Shown here in pieces: positions 54,683 to 64,000 of a DNA stretch of 64,000 nucleotides. Both the position numbers and the translations under genes were made by a program. The DNA is taken from positions 2,290,972 through 2,354,971 of the forward strand of contig CAJNDS010001112.1 in assembly GCA_905221605.1 (NCBI GenBank), in the 5' to 3' direction. How positions within the stretch are numbered: position 1 is the first letter of the stretch; the number at the start of each line of letters is the position of its first letter. The notes beneath the pieces are model-generated. The model saw only the letters and a list, made by a program, of their open reading frames with translations. It was not told where the DNA came from and did no database searches. This DNA is from Symbiodinium natans. Lineage: Eukaryota > Sar > Dinophyceae > Suessiales > Symbiodiniaceae.

Positions 54683-55139
54683 AAACCCAGACTCTGAACC
54701 TCCAAGCTTCTACGAGATTTGGGTTTGTCTGGTGCCCCAGCCCCTTCGTAGATACCTTTTTTGTGTGCGTGGGCGTGGGGACAGAATTTTCAATTCATAT
54801 GTGATACTCGCCCATACAAGCACGGACAACCGCCCTACCCCTGCCCCCCCCCCCCCCCCCCCTGCGGCGTCCATAAGTAACAGCACAACTACCCTAGGGG
54901 ACCAAACGAATTCATGTCAAAAAGGGCGTCGAAGGAGCCATAATAGAGGTGGCCAGTATTATGTTTGTTTTCTTGTTTCGTCCTCTTCGTTCTGAGGCGG
55001 GGCCGAGTGTGTGCACATGAAACCCCAATGCGGCGCTAGATTAGCCAGAGCCTCGCGCTAGCAAAGTACATAAGTATATAAGAAGTCTATGTTGTATTAT
55101 AGGATGCCTTGGGAGACAGATTTGTAAACACAATCCGCG

Positions 55140-55430
55140 CTAGCAACGCGCCAGCTGCGCGCTAGTGGTTAATTGACAGCTTGTGTTTTTGCCAGCAGAT
55201 GGCCATTTGCATTGTGCAGGCAGACATTGGGCATGTTCAGGTAGCTTGTTTAGAAGTGGGGTGCAGTCACGGAGAAGCTCCTGAGCTTCAGGGTCGCAAG
55301 GGCATTGCTTCTGAAAACCGCCAAGCAACCCTACCCATACATAAAGTTTTGGTCCTTCGCCCTCCCTTGCGTTTCTCCGCAGAATCGTAGTGGAAATAGT
55401 CTGCACTAGTGGTTTTTCCTGAGGCTTCAT
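55140..55430 (-). CDS. Unrecognised 96-codon frame, strand uncertain
   Basis: ATG-started minus-strand frame with LYVWVGLLGGFQKQCPCDPE and a second Cys cluster CLPAQCKW. A plus-strand frame of similar length overlaps it, so coding status and strand are uncertain. It lies in a heptamer-poor 500-bp segment flanked by diverged copies of GAGGCGGGGCC. Confidence 0.25.
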   Translation of the reverse strand: MKPQEKPLVQTISTTILRRNAREGEGPKLYVWVGLLGGFQKQCPCDPEAQELLRDCTPLLNKLPEHAQCLPAQCKWPSAGKNTSCQLTTSAQLARC

Positions 55431-55603
55431 TACATTTATGCTTTTCTCTTGCGATCAAGCTGGGTATCCGTTTTGTCTTGTCCAAGGCGGGGCCCGAGTG
55501 AACACAGATTCACGGCCCACATAGGGTTCAGGGTTCACATGGGGATTAAAGTAGTCTAGGGTACATGACCCCATCTTTGGGGTTCATTTGGTCCGCAAGT
55601 TGC

Positions 55604-55687
55604 ACCCTAAGCCCTAAACCCTAAACCCTAAACCCTAAACCCTAAACCCTAAACCCTAAACCCTAAACCCTAAACCCTAAACCCTAC
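55604..55687 (+). repeat. Interstitial CCCTAAA array
   Basis: About 12 units, first one CCCTAAG. Confidence 0.95.
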
Positions 55688-55691
55688 AGGG

Positions 55692-55760
55692 TTAGCCAAA
55701 GACTGCCTCAGCAAGGCGCTGCTGATGGCCATGAGGGCGTGCCTTGGTTCACAGCTGTGA
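55692..55760 (+). CDS. C-terminal exon candidate
   Basis: Reads LAKDCLSKALLMAMRACLGS then QL and TGA, right after a long CCCTAAA array. Confidence 0.35.
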   Translation, partial: LAKDCLSKALLMAMRACLGSQL

Positions 55761-56509
55761 TGCTCCTGGCATTCTAAAGCCCAAAACTCTAGAGGTTTAG
55801 GGTTGAGGGTTGAGGGTTTAGGGTTTAGGGTTTAGGGTTTAGGGGACCCTAAAACCCTAAACCCTAAACCCTGAACCTTACAAGCCCTTGTAGGCTTAAG
55901 GCTTTATGGGGTGTGCAGGGATGCAGAGCCCTACAATCCCTGCAAGCCCAAAGGGGGGGGGGGTGCGGTTTAGGGTGACTGTCTTGGATCATTTAAATTT
56001 AGTTTTGCCCGGGCTGGTTCCAGGTCTAGGCAAATCGTTTTTTCATCAGGGTGGTAAGCTTCGAGCCTTCTAAAAGCGAAAACGACATTCACCAGTCGCA
56101 CCTGCACGCGACCTCAATCTTCCAACTACCCCAAACAATCCCAAACCCTCAAACTCGCAAACCCCCAACCTGAAACGCGCGTCTGCCAGCAAGCCCCAAA
56201 CCTCAAGAGCCCACATGAAAAGCGGGAGTCATGGACAGCCCTAAACCCTAAACGCAGGGTTCATGGAGGGTTTATGAAAAACATGGTATTTATGGGGTGC
56301 CAAAGTGGGGTTTAGGGGGGAGCCTTGAGGTCTTCTCGGAAGGGACTTGGCCCCGGAACCCCCCCCAACTCCTTGAACCCTATAAACACGTCAAACCCTG
56401 AACCCTAAACCCTAAGCCCCAAACCCTAAACCCCAAGCCCTAAACCCTAAACCCTAAACCCCAAACCCTAAACCCTAAACCCCAGAGAGTCGCAACCCTA
56501 AGCAAAACA

Positions 56510-56763
56510 CCCCTCCCTCCGAGCCATCGCTTGGCAGTCTCAGGAGTTGCCCGACCTACCTGGCACCAAGGGGCTTGGCTCAGCCCACATTTCGAGGCGG
56601 CCCTGTGTCGTTCAGGGGTTCAGGCTCGTACCCTTTTAGGTTGTACCCCTAAACCCTAAACCCTAAACCCTAAACCCTGAACCCTAAGGTTGTACCCCTA
56701 AACCCTCAACCCTAAGGTTGTACCCCTAAAGGCTCCCCTGCATTCGACACAAAAAGCGGCTAA
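56510..56763 (+). CDS. Exon candidate interrupted by a heptamer block with repeated flank
   Basis: Frame is open from about 56510 through the segment reading TWHQGAWLSPHFEAALCRSG and GVQARTLLG up to the insertion. After removing 56640-56716 (GT to AG) it continues CTPKGSPAFDTKSG to a TAA at 56761. Without removal the frame stops in the heptamer block. No domain recognised. Confidence 0.4.
56638..56732 (+). repeat. Triplicated AGGT-containing 16-mer interleaved with CCCTAAA
   Basis: AGGTTGTACCCCTAAA occurs at 56638, 56687 and 56715 with CCCTAAA/CCCTGAA/CCCTCAA units between. This looks like target duplication that happened twice, or once followed by tandem copying. Confidence 0.75.
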
Positions 56764-57112
56764 CAGGGTCCCAAAACCCAACGGTACAACCTGAAGGGTC
56801 CAAGGTACAACCCCGAGAGTGTCCGGTTTAGGGTTTAGGGTTTAGGGTTTACAGGGTGTAGGGTACCTGAGTGCGAGAGTGTACCCTTTCTACGAGAAGG
56901 GTTCACAGGAGACATAACCGCGCAAAAAAAGCTTCACGAAGCAAGTGTTTGTGAACGACCCTGACCCTCTTATGCAGCCTCCGAAAAAGATACCCCAAAC
57001 TCCGATTCCCACCTCCCAAAGACCCTCAACCCTTAGAATGAAGCTCTAAGCTCTAAACCCTAAACCCAACTCTGTGTCCTGGACCCCAAACTCTCCAAAG
57101 AAAAACCCTAAA

Positions 57113-57189
57113 CCCTAAGCCCTAAGCCCTAAGCCCTAAGCCCTAAGCCCTAAGCCCTAAGCCCTAAGCCCTAAACCCTAAACCCTAAC
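57113..57189 (+). repeat. Variant array CCCTAAG
   Basis: About nine consecutive CCCTAAG units flanked by CCCTAAA; homogeneous, so it spread as a block. Confidence 0.9.
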
Positions 57190-57192
57190 CAG

Positions 57193-57296
57193 GGGCTTCC
57201 CACGTCGTCCTGCGCAGCTCACGGATTGACGCGCGCGAACTCCTGCAACTTGCAGAGGGTGCTTGGGCTCAGAGCTACGCGAGTCTTCAGCTGTAG
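57193..57296 (+). CDS. C-terminal exon candidate
   Basis: AACCAG acceptor, then ASHVVLRSSRIDARELLQLA and EGAWAQSYASLQL and TAG. It follows the CCCTAAG-variant array. Confidence 0.4.
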
Positions 57297-57643
57297 AAGT
57301 TGAGGGTTTAGAAGGCTTCTTTGGGATTTTCGGGGTTTGTTAAAACTTAAAAAATTTCCCCAAGCCCTAAACCCTAAACCCTAAAGCCACTTTGCAGTAG
57401 GCTTGCTCTTGACATTTTCGGTGGGGGCCTTTAAAGGCCATCACAAAGGTCGGTCCCTGAGGCTGCACCCGGTTTAGGGTTTAGGTTTTAGGGTTGGGGG
57501 TTTAGGGTTTAGGCTTTAGGGTTTAGGGTTAGTTTAGGGTTTAGGGCTAGTTTAGGGTTTAGGGTTTGGACCCTCTTGCTTCACCCACAGATCAAGCCCC
57601 CTGCTAAGCCTATGGTACACCCATGTAGTTCCTTGCCTTGAAA

Positions 57644-57776
57644 CTGGCTGGTTCTTAGTAGGGAATGAGGAAATGAGGTATCTTTATATATATATATATA
57701 TGTGTTATTTATTTATATTTATACTTATATAGGTCCCTTTAAGGGGATAATGTAGGGTAGCTCTACTAAAAACCAG
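57644..57776 (+). mobile_element. Family D MITE copy with TA-rich loop
   Basis: CTGGCTGGTTCTTAGTAGGG left end, TATATATATA loop, and a partly degraded right end CTCTACTAAAAACCAG. Confidence 0.6.
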
Positions 57777-58257
57777 GGGGGACATGTGGCGTAACAGCAC
57801 TTCTCTCTTTCGGGCGCCCCTGGGCTAAGTTTCTGGCCCGTGACCTGCATTTCCAGTCCACAGCGCAACTTCAACGTGCGAAGCATCGAATACCTCTAGC
57901 CCCTTAGGAACTATTTTGCATTTTGTCTATATGAAAAGCCCAAGGGTGTATGTGGAGATAGTATTCTTAATTTAGGGTTTGGGGCTTAGGGCTTAGGGCG
58001 TAGGGTTTAGGGTCCCTAAACCCGAAACCCTAAACCCTAGTCCTCAGATCAGGTGACAGGAAAGTTCAAAGACCCCCAAACGAACATACAAGGGTGTCCA
58101 GCCTCAATCAAGACAACAACCTAAAGGCCTAAATCCTCAAAGGGTTGAGGGTCTGGGGTTTCGGTTTAGGGGCCCCATACTATAGGGTTTCGACTCATCA
58201 TTCAGCCCTTTGAACACAGGACCCGTACCCCTGCCCCCTACCCCCGACCCCCACCCC

Positions 58258-58384
58258 CTACCCCTCTACCCCTCTACCCCTCTACCCCTCTACCCCTCTA
58301 CCCCTCTACCCCTCTACCCCTCTACCCCTCTACCCCTCTACCCCTCTACCCCTCTACCCCTCTACCCCTCTACCCCTCTACCCC
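58258..58384 (+). repeat. Minisatellite CCCCTCTA
   Basis: About 16 copies of an 8-bp unit leading straight into CCCTAAA. Confidence 0.95.
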
Positions 58385-58512
58385 TAAACCCTAAACCCGA
58401 AACCCTAAACCCTAAACCCTAAACCCTAAACCCTAAACCCTAAACCCTAAACCCTAAACCCTAAACCCTAAACCCTAAACCCTAAACCCTAAACCCTAAA
58501 CCCTAAACCCTA
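58385..58512 (+). repeat. Interstitial CCCTAAA array
   Basis: About 17 units, one CCCGAAA. Confidence 0.95.
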
Positions 58513-59214
58513 CCCCGACCCAGGCGCCCCCAGCCAGCGCGGCTCTGGGGCAGCGCCGGCCGCTTCTGCGCGGCGGTCGGTCACGCTAGGCGACTGCTCG
58601 GGTTTAGGGTTTAGGGTTAGGGTTTAGGGCTTAGGGTTTAGGGTTAGGGTTTAGGGTTGTGGGAAGCTTCTAAGCAAAGTTCCATGGTCCTTTACCTTCT
58701 TTAAACGATTCAGAAGTAGCCATCCTACCCTAGTTACCCTAGTTACCCTACTTGCCCAATTAGACCCTAACCCTGATTACCCTAACCCCAATTATATAAC
58801 CCCAATTATACACTAGTTCTTGCTCTAAGTACCCTAACCTCTATACACCCTGACCATCCTACGTACCCTAAACCCTGGTAACCCCAATTACCCTAACTAC
58901 CCCAATTCTACCCTAATTCCCCTAAGTACCCTAAATAAAGTCTATACACCCCCTACACCCTAATTGCCCTAACAACCCCAGTTTCGCTAATGACCCCAAT
59001 TACCCTACTCACCCTCATGATCTGCTTGGGCAAGTAGGGTAACTAGGGTAACTAGGGTAGGATGGCTGCTTCAGAATCTTTTCAAGAAGGCAAAGGACCA
59101 TGGAATGTTTCTTAGATTCTTCCCACAACCCTAAACCCTAAACCCTAAACCCTAGACCCTAGACCCTATACCCTAAACCCTCAACCCTAAACCCTAAGAC
59201 AAGTACGACATCGA

Positions 59215-59233
59215 GGCCTGGCAGCCGCCCTGA
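59215..59233 (+). CDS. Very short exon candidate (KYDIEAWQP)
   Basis: After CCTAAG the frame reads KYDIEAWQPP then TGA. KYD(L/I)E(A/V)W-x-P is a signature of the seryl-tRNA synthetase catalytic domain, but ten residues are not enough to assign it. Confidence 0.2.
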
Positions 59234-59734
59234 CTGCCTTGGTGGCCAGTTGCTGCGGCCCTGCGGCGAGGCATCTGGCGGGTGTTTATGGGCTTCCTAG
59301 GCTATGTGAGGGTTTAGGGTTTAGGGTTTAGGGTTTAGGGTTTCGGGTTTAGGTCACCTAGGCCCCTGCTGCCGAATTCCTTTACTTTTGGATGCCAATT
59401 GTAGCGGATGGAATTCGGTAGCAAAGAAGGGTCTCTTGAGCGGAGTTTTCATGAAGATATATAGGGAAATAACTGGCACGTGTTTATCCTGTAAACCCTA
59501 AACGCTATGAACCCTAAACCCAGGGTTCTGTAATGATGTCCTAGGATTTGGCTGATGCGTGGCTAGGCGGGCGGCAAAGAAGCTGCCAACCCTGCATTGC
59601 CTCAGCAGTCCGGGTTCTTCCCACTTCATTCAAGGAGGCCAAAACTTGACAAGGTCTCATCATGTAACGTACCCTAAACCCTAAACACTAAACCCTAAAC
59701 CCTAAATTCCCAAGACATTAGCACATTAGCTCAG

Positions 59735-59833
59735 CCCACAAAAGCCACACCAAGGGCCGCTGCCGACCCGGAAGTGGACGTGTACTTCGGGGCCGGCAAT
59801 TTCTTTAGCTCCTCCTCTCCAAGTCAGTACAGG
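59735..59833 (+). CDS. MsrA-like exon 1 (VYFGAG motif, catalytic Cys replaced)
   Basis: Follows a GCTCAG acceptor and reads into DPEVDVYFGAGNFFSSSSPS, ending at CAGTACAG|GGTTTAGGG, where the heptamer block itself offers a GT donor at 59834. Peptide methionine sulfoxide reductase A proteins have a (V)YFGAGCFW motif in which Cys is the catalytic nucleophile. Here Cys-Phe-Trp is replaced by Asn-Phe-Phe, so this copy would be inactive as an MsrA, or the exon border lies just before it. Two further MsrA-like pieces follow in order at 60338 and 61672, which is the main support. Confidence 0.5.
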
Positions 59834-59912
59834 GTTTAGGGTTTAGGGTTTAGGGTTTAGGGTTTAGGGTTTAGGGTTTAGGGTTTAGGGTTTAGGGTTT
59901 AGGGTTTAGGGT
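59828..59912 (+). repeat. TTTAGGG array at the 3' edge of the MsrA-like exon
   Basis: About 11 units beginning right at CAGTACAG, offering the GT donor for the exon. Confidence 0.95.
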
Positions 59913-60187
59913 GTGAGGTTTGAGGCCTGGTTGCAAAAGGGGTTAGGGTTTTAGGCTTTTAGGCTTTTAGGGAAAGGCCTTATATGACTTGTTTAGGGTT
60001 TAGGGTTTAGGGTAGAGGTTGCTGACGTCCTGGGGATCTACTGGGATGCGGATTTCACCTATTTGCAAGCTTCAAGTTCTGCAGCCCCGCTGCCATGATC
60101 TTTGCCCAACCTGTCGCAGGGGTTTGCACAGGAGAGAACACCCCCACACACAAAAATCATCAGAAAACCTGCGCATGTGCCCCAGGC

Positions 60188-60293
60188 TTGGGATGCTCCC
60201 CCTTAGACTAACAGTTCCTTAATTGGGATTCTCATAGGGGGTACTATATACTTCCTACCTAGGGCCTGTTTGTAGAAGCGGGACACATCCCAA
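60188..60293 (+). mobile_element. Family C MITE copy
   Basis: Ends TTGGGATGCTCCCCC and GGGACACATCCCAA; flanks CCCCAGGC and CCCAAAGC match at 6 of 8 bases. Confidence 0.6.
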
Positions 60294-60337
60294 CCCAAAG
60301 CCATCAAGCCGAGAGACATGCGACCAACTCACCCAAG

Positions 60338-60363
60338 GCATGCAGCATGAATTCGCACGGGCC
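60338..60363 (+). CDS. MsrA-like exon 2 fragment (MQHEF motif)
   Basis: After a CACCCAAG acceptor the frame reads MQHEFARA and then meets TGA. In MsrA proteins the segment just after the catalytic motif commonly reads as a QHEF-like sequence, and this piece lies between the VYFGAG and GYAGG pieces on the same strand. It is very short, so weak on its own. Confidence 0.35.
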
Positions 60364-60415
60364 TGAGACTTCATGCCAGCTGCAAGATTGCGCGGGCTTG
60401 AGTGCCCAACCCCAA

Positions 60416-60510
60416 AGGGTCCCATGGTACCTAAGTGGGGAATACTTGGGCCTTAAAGCCTACCTCCTATACAGGGACTTTTTTGGGCCCAAGTATAGAA
60501 TGATGTGGTA
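60416..60510 (+). mobile_element. Family E element truncated by a CCCTAAA block
   Basis: AGGGTCCCATGGTACC left and GGGCCCAAGTATAGAATGAT arm; the right terminal repeat is missing and CCCTAAA follows. Confidence 0.5.
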
Positions 60511-60660
60511 AACCCTAAACCCTACACCCTACACCCTAAACCCTAAACCCATGGATTTTTTAGGGCAAAAAAGGTAGACAGTTGGAGCCATCGGGTTGCT
60601 TCAAGCAACGAGCACCAGCAAGACCCCCCTTGCAAGATCTGTGGTGGGCCCCGAAGTCTG

Positions 60661-60790
60661 TAAAACCCTAAACCCTAAACCCTAAACCCTAAACCCCAAA
60701 CCCTAAACCCCAAACCCTAAACCCTAAACCCTAAACCCTAAACCCTAAACCCTAAACCCTAAACCTAGGGTTTGGGGTTTAGGGTTTAGG
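60661..60790 (+). repeat. CCCTAAA array meeting TTTAGGG
   Basis: About 15 CCCTAAA units, then CCTAGGGTTTGGGGTTTAGGG, an inverted junction without unique sequence between. Confidence 0.9.
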
Positions 60791-61671
60791 GGAACCTGTA
60801 GCACCCACAACCTGCTCTTCTTGCAGGAGATTAGTATCACATAGGGACTGGGTAGGTAACCTCTAACCTTTTTTGGTTAAATCGAACCCTACTATATACT
60901 ATATACAAACGGTTAACCTGTTTTGGGCTAGGGTATTGAGCCCCTAAGATTGAAAAAGGAAAAAAAACCTTGTAGGATTCCCAGGCTACATACCAAAATA
61001 TAGGGTTTTGGGGTTCTCAAGGAATGTGCCATAGTGTTCGATGCCCCTGAGGTTATGAAAGAAGCTGTGGAACTGGGTCGTCGCCGGGATGCAACCAGTC
61101 GAATGTAGGGGCGGAAATCATATTCCCTCATGGCCCCTGTATAGTCACACTAACATAGCCCCCACAAGCCCCGATTCGAGTTATTAAGGCCCCCATATTA
61201 CACTGCTATCTTGCTTCCTGTGACAGCCGAGGCCTAAGCCCTCCACACCCTAAAGCAACCACTTTGGGGAACTTGGCGATGTACGCGTCACTGCCGTGTG
61301 AGCGTCGAAGCAGCCAAGCTTCCCCCCTAAACCCTTAAACCCTGAAACCCGAAACCCTTAAACCCTTTAACCCCTAATCCCTTAAACCCCTCAGCCCCTT
61401 AACCCCCACACACTACAGACCTTAACCTGAACCAGGGCCTTGGAACAGCCGAGGGGCAGAAAGCTCAAGGATGCCAAGCCCGAAGCTCCCAGCAAACATG
61501 AGGTTCGTTTCGGTATCACAGGAGGTGTGTTTGTGGGTTAGGGTTCTCCCTGAACCCTGAACGCCAGCCCTAAACCCTAAACCCTAAACCCTAAACCCTA
61601 AACCCTGAACCCTGAACCCTGAACCCTGAACCCTGATTCTTTAAACTAAACCCTAAACCCTAAACCGCTTG

Positions 61672-61734
61672 CACGGAAGAGGCCGGGAAGGCGACATCAC
61701 ATCCTTGGCCGGTTATGCCGGCGGGAAGAAGGCC
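61672..61734 (+). CDS. MsrA-like exon 3 (GYAGG motif)
   Basis: Reads GREGDITSLAGYAGGKKA after the CCCTAAA block that ends at 61666. GYAGG preceded by a short hydrophobic-polar stretch is the conserved strand following the active site in MsrA. Upstream CACGGAAG or GGAAGAG can serve as acceptor. No clear GT donor follows; AAG|GCCAGG would need a GC donor, as known in dinoflagellates. The gene would continue downstream, but I did not find the next conserved piece. Confidence 0.5.
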
Positions 61735-62068
61735 AGGCAGATGCTTTGCAAAGCAGCTTCACGAGTGATTCGTGGGGTACTTATCACCCCCACCCAACCC
61801 TTCGATAGGCGAACGGATGAGAGCCCCTTCCTGACCTCAACTGTCTTTGGCCCTACACCACCCAAAGCCCCGTAGCCCTCAGCAGCAAAGACGAGGAAGG
61901 CTCGTATATACAGATATAAATATATCATTGGGATCTTCGTGGATTTTTCCCTTATATGGACTTCAAAACTAGTGTCTGCTTCAGATCCCCCTCAAAAAAG
62001 GAAAGTTAACAATCCCTAGATTGCCCTTACAAGGAGGAACAAATTGAAGGGGTTCTTAAGCAAACAGT

Positions 62069-62235
62069 ACTTGGAGGTTCAGGGTACTTATAAGCGCAAT
62101 AAAAGTGTACTTATATGCACCCCCCCCCAAGTCTTTTAAGTAGGTTAGGAGTCGACTTATCATTGGGATTACAGCCCTAAACCCTAAACCTTAGAATTGG
62201 GGTTATAAGTTATAAGTACCCAGGAACCCTCAAGG
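62069..62235 (+). mobile_element. Family F element with internal CCCTAAA
   Basis: TACTTGGAGGTTCAGGGTAC left and GTACCCAGGAACCCTCAAG right; CCCTAAACCCTAAACC lies in the right arm. Confidence 0.55.
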
Positions 62236-62780
62236 AGACAACGTTTCCAAAGGATCATGTTTTCAGAGGGGCCCTAAAACCTAAAACCTCACCCGAAACC
62301 TTAAACCCCTAAACCCCAAACCCCAAACCCTAAACCCTAAGCCCTAAACCCTAAGCCCTAAACCCCAAGCCCTAAACCTTAAAGCCGAAAGCCCTAAACC
62401 CCAGCTCCCGCGAGGCGGGGCCACTGGAGCGCGCCTTGGAGTAAGCCTTGCTTCCACATTGGGGGGGGGGGGGGGGGGTTAGGGTTTAGGGTTTAGGCTT
62501 TTATGGTGGAGAGTGTCGGGTTTAGGGTTTAATTCGGGTTCAGGGCTGATATAGGGTTTAGGTTTTTGGGATTTAGGGTTTAGGGTTGAGGGTGTAGGGT
62601 TTAGGGTCTAGGGTGGCATCTCTGGTAGCGGTTGTTGACGGCCCCAACAATCCTCAGATGAGCCGTACTTGGGCCTCATTTCATGTAGGATGTGGTTGGG
62701 AAACCAACTTCCCGATGCTTTCGGGGGGTGTGGGGACATCCCTGCGCTCCCCCCCACCCCTTCTTAAACACCCTGTGCCG

Positions 62781-62879
62781 TGGAATGTTCCCCCTTATGC
62801 TAGCAGTCCTTATCAGGGATCATCGTACCCCCCTGTTATAATCCCAATTAAGGACTTAGAATAAGGGGGAACATCCCAA
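62781..62879 (+). mobile_element. Family C MITE copy
   Basis: TGGAATGTTCCCCCTTATGC at the left and AATAAGGGGGAACATCCCAA at the right; a CCCTAAA block abuts the right end. Confidence 0.6.
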
Positions 62880-63123
62880 CCCTAAACCCCAAACCCTAAA
62901 CCCCAAACCCCAAACCCTAAACCCCAAACCCTAAACCCTAAACCCCCAACCCTAAACCCTAAACCCTCTAAACCCTATATACCCCAAAAACCCTATAAAC
63001 CTATTAACCCTATAACCCTAACCCCCCCTAAGCTCTCAGGCCTTTGCTACAGCGGCCTCCTAGGCGCTCCCGATCACGTTTCCTTGGGCCATGCCCAAGT
63101 GGTGCGACACTTGGGCGCAGGTT

Positions 63124-63396
63124 CCCAAAGAGCCCCAATATCCCGGTCTAGGGTTTAGGGTTTAGGGATTAGGGTTTAGGGTTTTAGGGTTTAGGGTTTA
63201 GGGTTTAGGGTTTAGGGTTTGGCGTTTAGGGTTTAGGGCATACACCAAGCCAAAGAGCCCCAATATCCCTTAGTTAGGGACTGTGGCTTTATTTTGTCAT
63301 AGGGGATCCTTAAACTGATCTAAGGTATATGTATATAGGGACCCTTAAGATGATGTAAGGTATAATTACTTGGTGAAGGGGGTATTGGGCTCTTTG
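63124..63396 (+). mobile_element. Family B element with duplicated left end around a heptamer block
   Basis: CCAAAGAGCCCCAATATCCC occurs at 63125 and again near 63253 with a TTTAGGG block between, followed by a single right end GGTATTGGGCTCTTTGG. Confidence 0.6.
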
Positions 63397-63664
63397 GGGG
63401 GGGGGGGGTTGTGGCTTCAGGACCTGTTTGGATTGGTAGCCCCACAGTTTGCATCAGATCCTGAATCATCCATCAGTTGACAGCCTCCCCCCCCGAAAGC
63501 CCTGCCCCGTCGATCATTCGTAATCAGTGGTACACACCCAAACCCCCCCGTGAAACCCGAACCCTTTCGTCTGAACCCTCGACCCCAAACCCCAAACGCG
63601 TTAGTATATCGTTCAAAAGGTCGACTCAATCAACACAAAAGTTTCCCTCCAAGAACCACAGACT

Positions 63665-63718
63665 CAACCCTGCCTGCGGTTCTGCCATCTATGCGGGAGC
63701 AAAACAAAACAAAACCCT
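63665..63718 (+). CDS. NPACGSA module fragment, copy 2
   Basis: Reads NPACGSAIYAGAKQNK, closely related to the 44.77 kb copy, with a CCCTAAA block downstream in both. Confidence 0.25.
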
Positions 63719-64000
63719 AAACCCTAGCCCTAAAGTTTAGGGCCTAAACCCCAACCCTAAAACCCTCAGCCTTTCAGCCGAGGGGTGACGCTCCCCAGCC
63801 AGAAGATCCCCGCTTTCACCAGCACCTTCCTGGAACAAGTGGCTCAGCGGCCCCTTCGCTGGCAAGGGCGCTGGGATTGCAGCCTACATACCCTATGCCC
63901 ACCCTAAGCCCTAAACAGAACCTTATTGGAAACATTATCTTCTTGTGATCCCTTGCGTTTTGATTTATGAAAAGATACATTCCTAAGGGGGCACTAGTAA

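Noticed and set aside
54993-55510. Possible LTR-like pair (GAGGCGGGGCCGAGTG and AAGGCGGGGCCCGAGTG) around 500 bp
   Set aside because: Similarity is short and imperfect, with no primer-binding site or polypurine tract seen.
1-64000. Regular heptamer repeats as a CRISPR array or as a real chromosome end
   Set aside because: Units are 7 bp without spacers, occur in both orientations and are surrounded by unique sequence on both sides throughout.

Overview
The window looks like nuclear DNA of a eukaryotic alga, most likely a dinoflagellate or a similarly intron-rich protist (inference, moderate). Reasons: plant/alga-type telomere heptamers (TTTAGGG on one strand, CCCTAAA on the other) are scattered through the whole window in well over a hundred short interstitial blocks. 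There is no operon-like packing. Coding capacity appears only as short pieces of about 40-250 bp with local splice signals. Many families of short palindromic transposons are present. No rRNA, tRNA or CRISPR array was found. A green alga or chromerid with TTTAGGG telomeres cannot be excluded.

Layout. 0-9 kb: repeats, palindromic elements and a few short exon-like pieces. 9-26.4 kb: plus-strand exon candidates, several encoding a short cysteine module of the form C-N-x(1-5)-C, separated by heptamer blocks and MITE-like elements. 26.4-33 kb: mostly repeats, including a 30-bp satellite at 31.6 kb that seems to have grown inside one MITE family. 33.5-36.3 kb: the longest stretch free of heptamers, with an unrecognised multi-exon candidate. 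37.1-37.9 kb: the longest telomere-like array, with a CCCTCAAA variant block. 38-51 kb: repeats and scattered exon candidates. 51.1-53.2 kb: the best gene region, with a Gig2-like (ADP-ribosyltransferase fold) membrane protein and neighbouring exons. 53.3-59 kb: repeats with a few exons. 59.7-61.7 kb: three collinear pieces of a methionine sulfoxide reductase A-like gene. 62-64 kb: repeats.

Main result. At four places an exon-like reading frame is interrupted by a short element, and removing the element between a GT and an AG restores the frame. At 52491-52603 the element is a MITE with a TA target duplication. At 52946-53082 it is a different MITE with a GTGC duplication. At 48148-48275 it is a telomere-heptamer block flanked by a perfect 17-bp duplication that contains AG|GT. 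At 56640-56716 it is a heptamer block flanked by repeated copies of a 16-bp AGGT-containing sequence. The strongest case is the Gig2-like gene, where the conserved C-terminal motif lies just beyond the element. These look like introners (introns born from mobile insertions). They suggest that MITEs and interstitial telomere repeats can both become introns here. Many exon candidates are also bracketed by CCCTAAA on the left and TTTAGGG on the right, so introns would begin in TTTAGGG and end in CCCTAAA, i.e. carry inverted telomere-repeat ends. Everything is read by eye; no RNA or database evidence was available.
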